From Bacteroidota bacterium (lineage in GTDB: Bacteria; Bacteroidota; Bacteroidia; AKYH767-A; 2013-40CM-41-45): a DNA stretch of 64,000 nt. Positions 61,844-64,000 of this stretch are shown here, piece after piece. The stretch lies in contig SHNE01000035.1 of NCBI GenBank assembly GCA_004295015.1, forward strand, positions 124,001-188,000, given 5' to 3'. The notes below the pieces were generated by a model that saw nothing but the letters and a program-made list of their open reading frames with translations, had not been told where the DNA came from and made no database searches. Position numbers and translations under genes: made by a program. Position 1 is the first letter of the stretch. The number at the start of each line of letters is the position of its first letter.

Positions 61844-63871
61844 ATGCACATTGCTTTCAAAGAAAAACTAAAATTTACGGAGCTTAAAAATTTACGCTCA
61901 TTAAACGTGATGGCTGCCATTGTAGTCACCTTAATGGGATTTATTTTTGAGTTCGCTTATCATGATGGCTACATTCTCGTATCAGGTTTGCTTGTATCCA
62001 TTATTCTTACTTCAAATTACTTTTTGTCTTTTTATAGTCTTCCTTACCGGGAGCATTTTACTAATATTACCTACGCATCCATTTTCCTACTTCACTTCTG
62101 GGCTGTGTATGTCACCTTTTCCAGGGATTTCGAAATTGATTTCCTCCTGCCGCTTTCCATTTCTATTTTTACTTTTTCTCTGATTTTTGACAGGTTCTAT
62201 AAGAGTTTAATATTCATTTTCACCATCACCACCATTTTGCTCTTTCTCATGCTCACTATGGGTGAATGGGAGCCGGAGCATACCATTGCTCTCATTACAT
62301 TATATACCGGTGCCTTAATTTCAAACCGGATTCTTCAACAAAAGGAAGCCTATCATTCCGAGATCCAGAATCAGGAAATGCGCTATTTGGATTTGGTGGA
62401 GAATATGAACGATGGACTCATTTATGTTAATGACAAACTGGAATTTCAGTTTCTCAATGATCGCTTTTGTGAAATTACCGGCTTTAACAGGGAGGATCTG
62501 CTTGGTCGTTCAATGATGGAACTTTCTAAGGATGAAGGTGCGAAGGATGTTATTCAACAGTTTTTTAATGATTTGAAGAATTCTACATCTGTTGAAGTGG
62601 AGAGTGAACTCATCCATAAAAATAAATCATCTGTTTGGGTACAAATGAAAGGCTCTAAGTATCAAAGTGACGACAGTTCGAAAGCCGGCTTTATGTTAGT
62701 GTTCTCTGATATCACAAAATTAAAACTGGCTCAGCAGTTGTTAAAGCATAAAGAAGAGGGATACCGGAGCTTCATTGAACAAAGTGCAGTCGGAATATGG
62801 CGGGCTGAATATAAAAAACCAATTCCTATCGATCTGCCATTGGATGAACAGGTAGATCTGCTGCTTGATACCGGCGTTATTGCAGAGTGCAATGATTTTA
62901 TGGCCATGATGTACGGATATTCTTCAACAGATTCACTTCTTGGTAAACGAATAAGAGAGTTCTATCATGTAGAAAATAATTTTGACGAAGAACGGACCAA
63001 GGAGTTCATGACCATCTTCATCAAAAATGACTACAGGATAAGCAGTGCCGAATCAAAAGAGTTGGACCGTGACGGTAATATAAGGTACATGCTCAATAAT
63101 AATATTGGTGTAATTGAAAATGGATATCTTCTGAGAACCTGGGGTGTTCAGACAGATATCACTGAACGTAAGAAAACCGAAAGGGAACTGATAGAAACCA
63201 ATCATGAACTCGACACCTTTTTTTATAAGGCCTCTCATGATCTGAAAGGCCCGCTGGCAAGTGTCATGGGAATTGTAAACCTGGCCAGGTTAGAAAATCA
63301 AAATAATGACCTCGAAGGATATTTCTCCATGATCGAAACAAGCGTTAAGCGTCTTGATCGAACCTTGCTTGACCTGATTGAACTCGCAAGAACAAGAAGA
63401 GGGAATACCAAAATCAGTGTCATAAATATGAAGGGACTCGTTGAGGAAATTCTGGGATCATTGAAACATGTCCCGGATTTTGCAAGGATTAACTTCGAGT
63501 TGAAAATAGACCAGCATACAGAAGTTCAGGCCGACAAAGTGCTTATTCTTTCCGTCTTCCAGAACCTCATTCATAACGCCATTAATTATTGTAACCACGA
63601 AAGTCCCTGGATACGGATAAAGATTCAGGAAAAAGATAAGGTAGTCTACACCGAAATTTCTGACAACGGCAAAGGAATCCCGGAGAATATTAAAGGAAGG
63701 GTATTCGAAATGTTTTATCGCGGTAATCAGGAATCAAGCGGGTCCGGTTTGGGATTGTTTATTGTAAAAAATGCTTTGGAAAAGATGAAAGGGAAAATCC
63801 GATTCGAAAGTGAAATTGGTAAGGGAACAACATTCTTTGTCACTCTTCCCAGTACAGTAATTGAATCATAA
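61844..63871 (+). CDS. Membrane PAS-domain sensor histidine kinase
   Basis: A 675-residue hybrid of sensor and kinase. About five membrane segments occupy residues ~20-165. PAS 1 (~180-300) begins LDLVENMNDGLIYVNDKLEF with ITGFNREDLLGRS. PAS 2 (~305-445) begins YRSFIEQSAVGIWRAEYKKP and ends TWGVQTDITERKKTE. HisKA has its phospho-acceptor His in YKASHDLKGPLASVMG (~466), and HATPase_c has NLIHNAINYCN, DNGKGIPENIKG and SGSGLGLFIVKN. No linked response regulator; the two single-domain regulators at 56.3-57.3 kb are nearby candidates. The signal is unknown. Confidence 0.92.
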   Translation: MHIAFKEKLKFTELKNLRSLNVMAAIVVTLMGFIFEFAYHDGYILVSGLLVSIILTSNYFLSFYSLPYREHFTNITYASIFLLHFWAVYVTFSRDFEIDFLLPLSISIFTFSLIFDRFYKSLIFIFTITTILLFLMLTMGEWEPEHTIALITLYTGALISNRILQQKEAYHSEIQNQEMRYLDLVENMNDGLIYVNDKLEFQFLNDRFCEITGFNREDLLGRSMMELSKDEGAKDVIQQFFNDLKNSTSVEVESELIHKNKSSVWVQMKGSKYQSDDSSKAGFMLVFSDITKLKLAQQLLKHKEEGYRSFIEQSAVGIWRAEYKKPIPIDLPLDEQVDLLLDTGVIAECNDFMAMMYGYSSTDSLLGKRIREFYHVENNFDEERTKEFMTIFIKNDYRISSAESKELDRDGNIRYMLNNNIGVIENGYLLRTWGVQTDITERKKTERELIETNHELDTFFYKASHDLKGPLASVMGIVNLARLENQNNDLEGYFSMIETSVKRLDRTLLDLIELARTRRGNTKISVINMKGLVEEILGSLKHVPDFARINFELKIDQHTEVQADKVLILSVFQNLIHNAINYCNHESPWIRIKIQEKDKVVYTEISDNGKGIPENIKGRVFEMFYRGNQESSGSGLGLFIVKNALEKMKGKIRFESEIGKGTTFFVTLPSTVIES

Positions 63872-64000
63872 GCATTTTACAATTTATATCTTTAATGCCG
63901 GGATTAACAAAGCAGATATGATTTTCGCAAGAGCAATTCACCTTCGTGGCAAAAACATAAGCATATAACAATTACAATCCGAGGATAGCCCGGATACTTT
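63872..64000. other. Window end, non-coding in view
   Basis: 129 bp after the PAS kinase stop. No hairpin, ORF or RNA gene was recognised before the window ends. Confidence 0.4.

Overview
The window is a chromosomal segment of a member of the Bacteroidota, probably a Sphingobacteriia/Chitinophagia/Saprospiria-like lineage (inference). The evidence is low-GC DNA, eight secreted proteins ending in type IX secretion (T9SS) sorting domains of type A or B, TAnnTTTG promoter boxes, weak Shine-Dalgarno signals, and Bacteroidota-style gene sets (dxs, accB/accC, yceD-rpmF-plsX-fabH, OmpP1/FadL). No rRNA, tRNA, prophage, transposase or CRISPR array was seen.

Layout. 1-1.7 kb: the 3' part of dxs. 1.9-6.3 kb: three secreted-protein genes (a CUB-domain cargo protein, then two translationally coupled genes). 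6.4-9.4 kb: an LtaS-like sulfatase-fold enzyme and a convergent membrane protein. 9.6-11.5 kb: an MbnH/MbnP-type pair (MauG-like diheme protein plus its copper-binding partner). 11.9-17.8 kb: outer-membrane and secreted proteins, an unusual stand-alone RsmH-type methyltransferase and a beta-propeller cargo protein. 18.2-31.9 kb: rlmF, a HisKA-only truncated kinase, a delta-60 repeat cargo protein, further T9SS cargo and lipoproteins, a C1q-like protein, a sensor kinase and a small KOW protein.

31.9-45.3 kb is a defence island on the minus strand. One tightly packed operon encodes a small beta-rich protein, an XRE regulator, a 940-residue protein of unknown fold, a 2050-residue helicase with a DUF1998-like C-terminus (DruE-like), a Cas4/AddB-like PD-(D/E)XK nuclease with four cysteines, and a C5-cytosine DNA methyltransferase. 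Next to it is an AspBHI/MspJI-like modification-dependent restriction enzyme. I read the operon as Druantia type II-like or a close, possibly undescribed, relative. Upstream of the operon, a small beta-barrel gene is bracketed by complementary TGTTATGGGCA/TGCCCATAACA cores and a 130-bp imperfect palindrome. That resembles an integron-type gene cassette with an attC-like site and no integrase in view.

46.7-54 kb holds the lipid-synthesis genes accC, accB, fabH, plsX, rpmF and yceD. A FadL-like gene and a block of 145-bp tandem repeats, each built from two ~72-bp halves, sit between accB and fabH. 54.2-64 kb: plsC, a bacilliredoxin, a minimal type B sorting-domain protein, twin single-domain response regulators, tadA, aspS, a dipeptide epimerase, a 32-residue lysine-rich histone-like protein, a 0.9-kb gap with a palindrome and a tiny ORF, and a PAS sensor kinase.

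Domain names come from recognising motifs in the translated sequence, not from searches.
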